Assembly (NCBI RefSeq): GCF_036588685.1
Contig: NC_086375.1
Coordinates: forward strand, 7,991,916-8,055,915
Length of the DNA stretch: 64,000 bases
Source of the DNA: Mytilus trossulus
Taxonomy: Eukaryota; Mollusca; Bivalvia; Mytilida; Mytilidae
Reading direction: 5' to 3'
The position numbers and the translations under genes are program-made. The notes under the pieces are model-generated. The model searched no databases and was not told the DNA's origin. It worked only from the letters and a program-made list of their open reading frames with translations. Of the stretch, positions 32,876-45,200 are shown piece after piece (the first letter of the stretch is position 1; every line of letters begins with the position of its first letter).

Positions 32876-33799
32876 TTAAAAAATAAACCTACCACTCCCC
32901 CCCCTTTTTCTAACCTTCCAACCATAATATTACATTATATATTACATTTGTTGAACCTTATGAAATAAACAGAATAGACTGTGAGGTGAAGCAAAGCAGT
33001 CATATTCCAATTTGAAAATAAACACCCTATATTTATGTATTTTTTTACATAAGTTTCTATTTATGCAATTTCAGAGTGGATGTTGCTAAGGATAATATGT
33101 GTTTCCATGGTAAAAATTGAACTCAACAACACTTGACGATTGCAATTTAAAGTTTGCGCTAGCTTTTATGTATTTTTCTAATCGGCTATGGAAAATTCAG
33201 GACATTTAAGCTCTTAAACTGCAATGTTCTGCAAAAAAAAATCCGTTTCCAAGGAAAAAATCGGTTGCTATGGTGATAAAACTAAAAAAATCCCACACAT
33301 TTTTCTATTAAATTTGGTAAAGTAGTATCCAAACTTCATAACTACAGTGCTAACTATTCTGTACACATTTGCACTTTTCTGAAAAACACCAGAGAAAATG
33401 GGGTAATTCAACAAAAATCCCATTTTCAGAAAAGTTGAAAAAATGCATTTTTTTCACAAAATGTTACAAAAAAATTACAAATTTGATTGACATACAATCT
33501 TCATCAAAATGAAGCTTAAACCATGTTCTATCAATGTTACATATGAAAATTAAAGAAAAATGCACGATTTGATTCATAATCAGGCTCTGAATTGTGGTGA
33601 TTTAGCTTATTTTTGAAAGATTTTACCATGCTTAACAACCACAACATAGAGTGTCCGTTACCATGGCAACCACTTATATTTTCCCACTCAAAATTATTTT
33701 TTGAGCATTTTTCATTTATTGCTTCTACTAGACCAATTATAGAAAAAATCTGAAACTTTCATGTATCACACTCTGCCTGGTTCTTACAAAGAGCTGTAC
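32876..33799 (-). repeat. Right terminal inverted repeat of the TTAA element
   Basis: Mate of 20648-21596 in inverted orientation; it ends CTGTAC next to TTAA. It begins at the C-run that mirrors the left G-run. Transcription through both arms would give a long duplex. Confidence 0.9.
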
Positions 33800-33803
33800 T
33801 TAA

Positions 33804-35215
33804 CTTATCCTTGTATTGATAAGGAATTTATTTTAGACACTGATGCCAGTGGCACAGGGGTGGGGGCAGTTTTATCACAAATTAATGATGAGGACAAAGA
33901 GTGTGTTATTGCATATATTAGTCGTACTTTATCTAAAACTGAACGACAATATTGTGTAACTAGAAGGGAATTATTGGCTATTGTTTTAGCGGTAAAACAT
34001 TTTCACCATTATTTATACGGAGTCAAATTTACTGTAGGAACTGACCATAGAGCCTTCAACTGGCTCAAAAATTTTAAGAACCTTGAAGGTCAACTAGCTC
34101 GCTGGTTAAAAATTTTAGGAACCTATACGTTTATTATAAAACACTGTGCTAGTTTAAAACATGGAAATGCTGATGGTCTTTCTAGGAGACCATGTGTTAA
34201 TTGTAAACACTGTGATACCAGAGATGTTACTGAAGTTAGTTATCAAATAGAGAATCCAACCATAATGGCCATTTATATGTTGGATGAGAAAGAAATCGAA
34301 GAAACACCTATTGTTACTAATTGGTTTAACAATAAGACCCCTGATGAATTCAAACAAGCCCAATTAGATAAACCTATTATTAGTAAAATTTTTACTTGGA
34401 AAAAGTCATCAGAAAAACCAAAGTGGCCGGAAATTTCCCATCTTAGTGAACACCATAAAACCTATTGGAGTCAAAGATAAAGACTTACTGTTGTTGAGGG
34501 AATCTTATTTAGAAAGTCGGAAAATACCACAACCAATGATATAAATTTACAGTATGTTTTACCATGTGCAGACCGAAACCATGTGCTTGTGTTGTTGCAT
34601 AATGATCAGTTAGGGGGGCATTTAGGATTTAAACGAACTATAGGCAGAATTAGGCATAGGTTTTATTAGGCTGGGTATACCAGTTGTGTAGAAAGGTGGT
34701 GTAAGCGTTGCACTGAATGTCAGAAAAGGAACCAACCTTCCCATCATACCAGGGGACAAATGAAATCGTTGGAAAACCTATGAAGTGTGTATCGCGTGAT
34801 ATTTTAGGTCCAGTGACCAAAATCCAAAAGGGTAATAAATATGTCATTGTCCTGACGGATTAATTTACCAAATATGCTGAAGCATATGGGGTACCAGCTA
34901 TAGAACCCCAAACTGTAGCAGATAAGCTTCTAGAAGAATTTATATGCTGTTATGCCCCCTACAAATACACACTGATCAGGGCTCTCAGTTTATTTCTGAT
35001 GCAAATGTATAAAAAAAAAATATTGACAAGACCAGGAATAGTCCATTTCACCCCAAAATTAGGATTGGTGGATAGATTGAATCGTACAATTGAGGATATG
35101 ATTAGTAAATTTTTGCCTAAACACCAAAAGGACTGGAATCAATATTTATTGTACCTTATGATGGCCTATAGAAAACTCAAATGATACCCCTTTCTGACAA
35201 TAGAAAATTATAAAT
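33804..35215 (+). pseudogene. Ty3/Gypsy RNase H and integrase, the right half of the split element
   Basis: A frame to 34480 reads ILDTDASGTGVGAVLSQ, YCVTRRELLAIV, GTDHRAFNWL and HGNADGLSRRP, which is the Gypsy RNase H domain with its catalytic Asp and Glu. Integrase follows in broken frames: an H2C2-like part (LGGHLGFKRT, WCKRCTECQKRN), then the core SRDILGP and D-rich block, with stops (for example TAA at 34860) and deletions around 34950-35010. Text ends near 35215. No 3' LTR like 18226-19114 follows, so the 3' end is lost. Confidence 0.85.
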
Positions 35216-35501
35216 TTAACTCTTAATATGATGCTGTTAATGTAAGAGGAGAAAGCCAGACAAACCATGACCTTTTATGCAACTTGCACAACTATCTGTT
35301 ATGTTCAGAATATTTGAAAAAAAAATGAATATCCTGTGGCCATGCACCTCTTCATTATGTGTATAAACATTCTACAAAATATTAAAGTTGTACCTCCAAA
35401 ATTGTAGGAGGAGAAAGCCAGACAAACAATGTTTAACTATCTCAACTGAGGACATACAGACTAGCAGGGGTAAATAAACTCATCATAGATGAGTGTGCAT
35501 A
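35216..35501. other. Non-coding, repeat-like
   Basis: GGAGAAAGCCAGACAAAC occurs twice (about 35248 and 35410) on both sides of a block with no coding content. Confidence 0.5.
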
Positions 35502-35504
35502 TAA

Positions 35505-35693
35505 GGGCTATTCCAGAAAAAAATGTATGGGGGGGTTGGAAGGCACATTGTATTAATAATACATGGGTGATGGGTATCAGAGCAACTTTTCACACTATAA
35601 TGCTCTATAATTCTCAATTACAATTGTCTGGGTGGCAGGTGCTGACAAAAACTGCCTTCCAACACCCCAATACATTTTTTTCTGGAATAGCCC
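35505..35693. mobile_element. PIF/Harbinger-type MITE, 189 bp
   Basis: The terminal inverted repeats are about 41 bp and start GGGCTATTCCAGAAAAAAAT, with about two mismatches between arms. TAA flanks both ends (35502-35504 and 35694-35696), the 3-bp target of PIF/Harbinger. Same family as 57396-57589. Confidence 0.85.
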
Positions 35694-35699
35694 TAAAGC

Positions 35700-36217
35700 A
35701 TATTGGACTAAATTTAGTAAATACGTCAGACTCGCATTTCGTCTACAAAAGACTCATCAGTGACGCTAGAATCCAAAAAAGTTAAAAAGGCCAAATAAAT
35801 TAATATCCATCAAAACATTTTTTGTGGGGGTATAAAAAGTGCATTTGGTATTTTTGATATTGCAATAAATGTCAACATTAAATAGGAGGATGTCAACATT
35901 CTACTACAAAATGATGGACTTGTCATGATAATTACACTAGTCATATCAGATATTTTTATTAATATAAACATGGTATATGTATCAAAAATTAAGTTTCTAC
36001 AATAAGAAACCTACATAGAACAATATACCAAAGGAGGACTAAGCAACAAACAACAATAAGACCAGCTCTCTTTTAAACTAGATACACAAAACTATGGTAC
36101 ACTAAAGAATGATCTTTGAAAGGACTTACATTTAAAAATAAAAAAGTACATAACACAATAACATCAGAGTATTGTTTATAAATAGATCACAGTTCTCTTT
36201 GGAGTATATTCATCTAT
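35700..36217. other. 3' flank of ABHD12 with a repeat fragment
   Basis: About 35720-35800 holds the word ACTCATCAGTGACGCT, part of the dispersed repeat at 44030-44270. The rest is unassigned and probably includes the ABHD12 3' UTR. Confidence 0.5.
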
Positions 36218-39200
36218 TTATTTCTTTTCTATACACATCTTCATGAAAGTTCTGAAAAAAGAAATAGAAAGATTGTTGTATCAAAACATTTTTCATAAAA
36301 CAGTGAGATAAACGCAAACAATTTGTTTATTCACTAAAGAGGTTGGTGTTCTTCAACCTATTGTTTAATATAGGTAGATCAAGTTAAGGGAGATCATTTA
36401 AAATCAGTAATGCATTTTCAAAATACATTTCCAGAATGTATTTTAAAAACATTTCTTGAAATCAAAATAAAAATTAGAGATGAAGTAAGCAAAGCTTACA
36501 AATGTTAACCCCTGGACCTTGCAAATGTAACATTGTGGTAAGAAAAAAAAAATATTGAGATTAAAATAAAAAAAAAGGTAAAAAAAAAAGCATTATCATT
36601 GTGGGAAAGTTTCAAAAATATGTAATATGCAGTTTAGGAAGAAAATATGATTCTAATTAAAAACAAAATATAATATCCATGATATGATTGAGTGCGAGAA
36701 AGTTACCGTTTTAAAAGTTTTGATGATATAGAATTCTATGCCTTGGATAGGAAACCCTTGAAATCATTCTGATATAAAAGGAAACAGGAGGTTCACATGA
36801 AGAATTAATTTCAGAAGAAAACATATTTTTTAAATTCAAGGGCAGATAATTATACTGAATTTTGTTATGACAATTTGTGTTTTATTTTAATTTTTAGAGA
36901 AAATAAGGCCATTAATAAATGAATATGAATTTTCTCATTGAATCCAATTCTATTGTTAAAATTTCCAAAATAAGGAATTGCAGATAGTTCTTACTTAAAT
37001 ATATACCAAAATAAGATCAAATGTCTTGGGTAAGAAATGTGCATGGAAAATTCTCAGTTTGGTAATAAGTTCATTATCTTAAAAAAAATTAAAAAAAATA
37101 GCACAGACTCTCAGAACAGATAACAGATGAAAAATGAGATTCTCTATTTAAATGCTACAGAGATGTTGAAATCTATTTCTGTAGTTATGCATCTTATAAA
37201 ACTCTTCAGTTTTTTAAGTGGTCCTTGTCAAATATTTACAATGCCTATCTAAATGTACCTTCATCTGTATTTATTGAAACTTTGTGTTGATCCCACTCAA
37301 TTATAATGGTAAAATTGTTTCTAATTGGTAGAGTGGGGGGCTCATTTTCGCCACACCTTTTCATGTTTTCTACACTTTATGTTCAGGTCTAAATGTTTTT
37401 GAAGTATACTGATATTTCTATATGAAGATAACTTCTTATGCAAAATATTATTAAGCTTGAAAATGTGTTTGTTTGAATATAATCATCTGAAAAGTTTGAT
37501 TAAAGGGTGTTTGAAATTTCCTGATTTTTTTGTCAATGGGGGACACATATTCGCCGTTTTTACACATCTATTTAAAACCATATAACCGCAGCTTTAAACA
37601 ACATTGATCAAATCAATTTCATTATAGATGAATCACAGATATTTCAAAGGTGTTAAGAACTGAAATTTAGGGCATTCAGTCATAGAATTACTTAGAAATT
37701 CTTCTTTGATTTCGTGTCTTTTCTTCAGGAAATTGGCCGAAAATCGTTGTCCATTTTTCGGACCTTTTCAGTAGGTGCCGCAATTTTGTCTCAGTTTTAA
37801 AAAATAATCATATTTGTTATATAATATCATTTACCAAAAACCCAAGCTATTCTAACTCCTTAACATAATTATAATACTTCAATAAGTAGTTTGTATGTAT
37901 TTAACAAACTGGCAAAGATATTTTGAAAATTTTAAATAGCCATGGTATTTTGACCCCCTGCAGTATATTGAACCCCCTTCTATAGACCTTGATTTTCAAA
38001 AATTCAAGCTATTCTAACTCCTTAACAGTATTATAAAACTTCAATAAGAAGTTTGTATGTATTTAACAAACTGGCAAAGATATTTTGGAAATTTTAAATA
38101 GCCATGGTATTTTGACCCCCTGCGGTATATTGAACCCCCTTCTATAGACCTTGATTTTCAAAAATTCAAGCTATTCTAACTCCTTAACATAGTAAAAATA
38201 CTTCAATTTGTAGTTTGTATGTTTTCAACATGCTGGAAAAGATATTTTGAAAATTTTACTTAGCCATGGTATTTTGACCCCCTGCGGTATATTGAACCAC
38301 CTTCTATAGACCTTGATTTTCAAAAATTCAAGCTATTCTAACTCCTTAACATAGTAATAATACTTCAATAAGTTGTTTGTATGTATATAACATGCTGGAA
38401 AAGATATTTTGAAGAAAAAATATTTTCATGGTATTTTGACCCCCCTGCGGTATATTGAACCCCCTACCATAGACATTCAATTTAAAAAATTCCAGCTATT
38501 CTTAATCCTTAACATAGTAAAAATACTCCAATAAGTAGTTTGTATGCATTTAACATGCTGGAAAAGATATCTTGAAGAAAAAAAAATTTCATGGTATTTT
38601 GACACCCCCCCCAGACCCTACCATGGCATATTGAACCCCCTACTATAGACCTTGAATTTCAAAAACCCAAGCTATTCTAACTCCTTAACATAATTATAAT
38701 ACTCCAATAAGTAGTTTGTATGTATTTAACAAATTGGCAAAGATATTTTGAAAATTTTACGTAGCCATGGTATTTTGACCCCCTGCGGTATATTGAACCC
38801 CCTTATATAGACCTTGATTTTCAAAAATCCAAGTTTTTCTAACTCCTTAACATAGTTTTAATACTCCAATAAGTAGTTTGTTTGTATTTAACATGCTGGA
38901 AAAAGATATTTTGAAAATTTTACTTAGCCATGTTATTGTACCATGGTATATTGAACCCCCTACTATACATCTAAACCAAAGACTTTTCATGTTAAAATAT
39001 CTTGCTACTGTAACTCCATAACATATTTATTATACTCCAATCAGTAGTTTGTATTTATTTTATTAGTTTAAAAAAATGTTTTGAAAATTTTACTTTTTAA
39101 AATCAAGTGAGCCATGGTAATTTGACCCCCTCCCCCTTTTTTACCATGGAGAATTAAAACTTAAAAGTCTACCATTCTATATAAATATTTTAAATTTCAA

Positions 39201-42200
39201 AGAATTATAGTGTCCAAGCTACATGGTCTAGTTTTAATGCTTTAAGAAGTTTTTTTAATGAAATTTTGTTGGTTAAGATTTCAGAGCACTTATACCAAGC
39301 AAATATTTTTCTTTTAACCAATCATTGAAAATTTACCTCCCCTTCTTGTATAAATGATTTTTAATATTTGATTTGGGTTTATATAATGTTAAACGTTTTA
39401 TTAATCATCTAAAATGAAAAAAACAGGGGGGTTCAATTTTTCATACAGGGGGGGGTTCAATTTACCATAGCGGTATTTTGACCCCGGGGTCATTTTACCA
39501 TGGGGTTCAAAATACCATATGACACCGGTATATGTCTTCCATTTCAGCCATCCTTTGAAGTTTTTACACCTCAAAATCATAAAAAGGCGAAATTGTGTCC
39601 CCAGCGAATAAGGGCACCCCACTCTACTCTTTATGTTTTGAAAAAGAAGGAAGTTACAGTGTAAACGCTAATCCTAAACCTACCACCACAAACTATATTC
39701 TACAGTTTGAGCTTTTAAAGATATAACTACTACAACAATACATGTATTTCTTAGATCTCAACCCTCCCCCTATACCTCTAGCCAATGTAGAAAAAACAAA
39801 CACAAGCGTATAAATTCCTTCAGATCCAAAATAAAAAAAAATATTTACCTTCTACCATACTAATGACAAAAAGGCTGATAAGTGTCTCAAGGCAATTTTT
39901 GTATGGATGTTCTATAGAAAAAATAACTGGAGCCAAACAATCTATGATCTCCTAAAGATCTGCTAGTGTATACTAACATTATTATCTATGTTACTTACCT
40001 AATAATTGAAGGTAACTCTGGATCTTTGTATATTTCACAATGTCTATATCCCAGATGTTTGTCAAATTCTTTATACACAGTAAATGATCTTCCAACCTTT
40101 CCTTTTCTAAACTGTTCTACTTTATTATGCAACTACAAGAAAAAGTTACAATATATTAAATACAAAACTGAAAAGGTAATTTATAAGACTTTATAAAATG
40201 CCCATTTTAAATAATCAACCTCAATATGTTGAACATTTTACCAGATTTACAGAGTTTGTTTTTTTGCCCTGTTATAAATTATAATACAAACCTTAGATCT
40301 GTTTCAGCAGAATAAATAAATAAAACAATTCCAATAAGAGAGGAAAATATTTATTAAATGTTTCAGCTTATCAATTATTGTATAAAGATATGACAGAATT
40401 ATATGAATTACCTCCCTTCCACATTGTACAGGTATTATATGGTCATCTGCAGCATGTAGTATTAATAATGGCTCATCTATTTCCATAATACTGAAAAAGT
40501 ATAAATAGAAAATAATAATTAACTGATGATTATTGGTTTTAATACATTTTATTTCTGTTTATATTGCATAATTGATGAAACAGCTTTGATATATAGAAGT
40601 ATGTTTGACAACATCAGAAATTTAGGAATGATTCCTCAAACTGTAGAGTTCTCCAAAGAAATGTTTAAATTGTTATCCATAATGCAGCGAGTTTGAAATT
40701 CTTTCTAAAAATGCAAGAAATTTTCCTTACATTTGGACCACACAATATCTGTTTATTCTTTATAGCGAACGAACACCCCGTCTAAAATGGCCTACTCCAG
40801 GAGACAATCTAAAACTTATGTGTTTATGTTTGAATGCAATAGAACCACTGATACACTGGTTGTGAATTTAACCCTTTTTGTCCATTTTTTTTGTTGGATA
40901 ATACCAGGTTAATTTTATCATGCTTACTTATCTTCCGTACAGTAATCAACTACTTTCTTCATAGAGTCTATAAATACCCACTCAAACCATGGTAAAAATC
41001 TGAAAGGCTGAAAATAATATATTATATATGAGAAGGACTATTTATAAAAGCAAAATATTGAAATAATCTTTTCCTAATAGCTGTCAGTTTGGATTAATTT
41101 GATCAAAAACATCACAAATGTATTTTTGGCTTGCAAGTCAATAATTGAACTAGTATTCATGTCTCTCTGACTTGACCATTTGTTAACAGTAAGAGGTGGG
41201 TTACACATCCACTAGCATGTTCAGTTAAACAGAATATCAGCATTGAAAATATATGGAATTTTTGTAATAATCTGAAACCATAAACGAATGGAGCATAATT
41301 AACAGACTTTTAAATTTCAATTATTTAAATCTTTAATTTACAGACAATAATTGCATATGACCCAAGTTAACTTACCAAGGACATTGGATGTCGCCTTGAG
41401 GCATCCCATAAATTGTTGAAGGGTGATTCTAGAATAAGACCATCAACACTTTCTCCTATAATTTAAATCATATAAACAACAAGAGTGCACACGATGACAT
41501 GTCTCGCCTTCTTTACTAATCATAGATATTATGTTGATAGACCAAATATAAAGCTTTATTACATTAAATTAATGGTACCAATTTTCTTGCACCAGACCTG
41601 TCACATAAACTCAACATTAACCAAGAAAACGAAACATTGATCAATGAACCATGAAAATGAGGTCAAGGTCAGATAAACCATGCCAGGCTGACATGTTCAG
41701 CTAACAATTCTTCAATACATCAAATATAGTTGACTTATTGCTTATAAATTCAGAAAAACAGACCAAAACACAAAAACTTAACACTCAGCAATAAGCCATG
41801 AAAATGAGGTCAAGGTCAAATAAAACCTGCGTAACAGACATATATATCATAAAATATTTCCATACACCAAATATAATTGACCTTATGCATAAAGTATCAG
41901 AAAAAAATGAAAAATAGACCAAAACTCCAAAACTTAACTTTGACCACTGAACCATGAAAATGAGTTCAAGGTCAGATGACACCTGTCAGCTAGACATGTA
42001 CACCTTAGAATCATTCCATACACCAAATATAGAAGACCTATTGCATATAGTATAAGAAAAACAGACCAAAACACAAAAACCTAACTATTAAACCACTGAA
42101 CCATGAAAATGAGGTCAAGGTCAGATGACACCTGTCATCTAGACATGTACACCTTACAATCATTTCATACACCAAATATAGTACACCTATCACATATAGT

Positions 42201-45200
42201 GTAAGAAAAACAGACCAAAACACAAAAAACTTAATTATAACCACTGAACCATGAAAATGAGGTCAAGGTCAGATGACACCTGCCAGTTGGACATGAACAC
42301 CTTACAGTCCTTCCAAACACCAAATATACTAGACCTATAGCTTATAGTATCTGAGATATGGACTTGACCACCAAAACTTAACCTTGTTCACTGATCCATG
42401 AATTGAGGTCGAGGTCAAGTGAAAACTGTCTGACAGGCATGAGGACCTTGCAAGGTAAGCACATACCAAATATAGTTATCCAATTACTTATAATAAGAGA
42501 GAATTTAACATTACAAAAAATCTTAACTTTTTTTTCAAGTAGTCACTGAACCATGAAAATGAGGTCAAGGACATTGGGCATGTAACTGACGGAAAGTTCG
42601 AAACATGAGGCATCTAAAAACAAAGTATGAAGCATCCAGGTCTTCTACCTTCTAAAATATAAAGCTTTTAAGAAGTAAGCTAAGGCCGCTGCCGCCACCA
42701 CCGTAGCCGCCGCCGCTGGATCACTATCCCTTTGTCGAGCTTTCTGCAACAAAAGTTGCAGGCTTGACAAAAATCATTCTTTATATAATTCCAAAAAGTT
42801 GTAGTCAGAAAAAAAACTGTTATTTTGCATCTAGTGTTCCATTTTATTTTTTATTGGCGTCTTTTACAGTTAAAAGACAAAATTGCAAATCTTAAAGGTT
42901 ATCTTGCTAAAAAAATCAAATTTAAATTGTGTAACATCATAAAAGTTACAATTGTGTTTAAGTGTAAGTGGTATTTTATGGCTGACTATGTGGTATGGGC
43001 TTTGTTCATTGTTGAAGGCTGTATGATGACCTAAAGTTGTTAATGCCTGTGTCATGTTGTCTCATTGGCAATCATACCACATCTTCTTTTTTATATTTAT
43101 TATTTATTAAAAATATATTTCTATTTTACATGTCATGAAGCCATTTGAAACAAACTATGTCAGACCTTTATCTGTGCCTATGAAACTAATAAATAAATCT
43201 GCAAGGTGATCCATGAAGATTAGCTACCTTGAAATGCTGATGCTTTCCAGATTTGTCATTCCAGTTATTGGATTGGATTCACCACATGCCAGGCATTACT
43301 TTAAAATGCCTATAAATACCTTAAATGATTTCACAAACTCATAAGCAAGAGTCACTAACACAATTTGTCAAACTAAATCTCTATAAACCCAAAATTTAGA
43401 TATTGATTGCATAAGTAATTACATACCTTTTTGATTTAAGTGTTTAAGTAGATTGGTACTAATTCTGTAAACAGAAATGTAAAATTTTATCATATCCAGT
43501 TTCACATCATGGAAAGATAAGATATCAAATCCCAATTTTTATTTCAATAAAACTCAATAAACAGCTGTTCCATAACAGCATACATACTAAGAATGGGTAG
43601 GTGACTGTAGGATTCAAATACTGTAAACCAACATATTTTCGCAAATACTTTATTTGGCGTTTAACCCTTTCTAGTCCACCTCGCCGCTATTTAATTTCGG
43701 GATTTTCCAATTTCCAAACTTATCGCGAAAATAAGTTGGTTTACAGTATATTATTGTGTGTATGTGAAAATGTGAGTGAATTTATGAAATTGCTTTTATA
43801 GGTGTTTAACCAATTTTTAATGTGTCTTCCATATATGTTTTATTAGATCAGCAAAGTATTTTTTTCAACAACCATTATATTAATTCTATAATTTTTATTA
43901 TCATAGCTTACTTACTTATCAAGCATAGTTTATAAAAATACAAACAGTTGTCTTATTATAATATGCCAAAGCTCTCAACCAAACCAAGTCAAGTAAATCT
44001 AAATTACCTTCTAAACTGCCTTCAATAGTTATCAAAGGTACCCGGATTATAATTTAGTACGCCAGACACGCATGTCGTATACATTAGACTCATCAGTGAC
44101 GCTCATATCAAAATATTTATAAAGCCAAACAAGTACAAAGTTGAAGAGCATTGAGGATCCAAAATTCCAAAAAGTTGTGCCAAATACAGCTAAAGTAATC
44201 TATGCCTGGGATAAGAAAATCCTTAGTTTTTCGAAAAATTCAAAGTTTTCAACACCATATTATCAAAAATGGAAGAAAACCATAAAGAAAAAAAACCAGA
44301 AGGCAACCTAAAACATAAGAATTTAATACTTACGCTGACCCTAAAGAATGTCCCCATATATACAGTGGGACTTTATCAGATCTGTCACGTATCCATTTAT
44401 ATGTTCTATATGTATCTTCTAATACACCCTCTTCTGTGGGGGTTCCTGAGGAATCTCCAAAACCTGTAAAATTGTAAAACTTAAATCAAAACTTGTTATT
44501 TACTGTGTCTTTTAATGATCTGTTCACAATGGTAATTGCATGATTTCTTTCACTAAATTGGAACAATGTAAAATTCTAAAACAAATTGTTTATTAAACCT
44601 GGTTTGACTTCTTTGTCTCTTAGAATTATATCATTTGATTTAAGTTTTAGGTTATTTGTAAGTCATGTATAATAAACCCTAGTATAGTAAGATACAAATT
44701 CTTGGTCCCTCCATAAAACATTTCTGACATTTTTTGTTCTAATACTTTCTTGGCTTTCAAATATTTGTCATTGAACATTCCTGTCACGCTTACAAAAAAT
44801 CGGCAATCCAACGTCACACTTAGACCCCAATGAGACCCACTTGAAGGTAATCCAGAAAAGCATTTCGGGTGATCATGCATGAAAGTTAAAAGGCATTCTG
44901 TTCTTCTTTTTATTCACCTTTTCTCAGTCATAGCTTCCATTTCAAGATTTATAAATGGCAAAAAAAGTTTTGCTATTCTACTTCCTCTTTGAAATAATAT
45001 AATTACCTCTATAATCTATGGCTATCACATGAAAATTCATAGAAGACAAAACTTTGTATAACTCTATTCTGTGTGGCTGTGCTCTGCAAAATTTTACAAA
45101 AAACATTGAATTGAAAATATAAAATCAAAAACACAGTCTTTAAAAGAGAATAAAAATGAATAAATAACATAATTAAAACATGTTTTCTTTTTCTGAATCT

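Larger units (their letters stand above)
20648..33799. mobile_element. 13.15-kb TTAA-flanked element with about 0.93-kb terminal inverted repeats, inserted in the Gypsy element
   Basis: TTAA lies at both borders (20644-20647 and 33800-33803). The ends are GTACAG...CTGTAC and the inverted repeat continues for more than 900 bases on each side. The Gypsy pol text is interrupted exactly here. TTAA is the target of piggyBac and of Sola3 elements; the termini do not show the CCC start common in piggyBac, so the superfamily is open. No transposase is recognisable inside. The interior holds a BEL/Pao retroelement, a Helitron-like element, a large hairpin and a minisatellite, so this is probably a non-autonomous or gutted carrier swollen by later insertions. 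Confidence 0.82.

Noticed and set aside
20648-33799. Polinton/Maverick because of long inverted repeats and size
   Set aside because: Polintons have 6-bp target duplications and encode polymerase B, integrase and capsid genes; here the target is TTAA and none of these genes is visible.
37800-39140. 162-bp array considered as centromeric satellite
   Set aside because: Only about eight units, bounded by inverted transposon ends inside an intron; it is an element-borne array.
41785-42244. Two minus-strand frames of about 65-68 residues
   Set aside because: They lie in the 150-bp tandem units and repeat with them.
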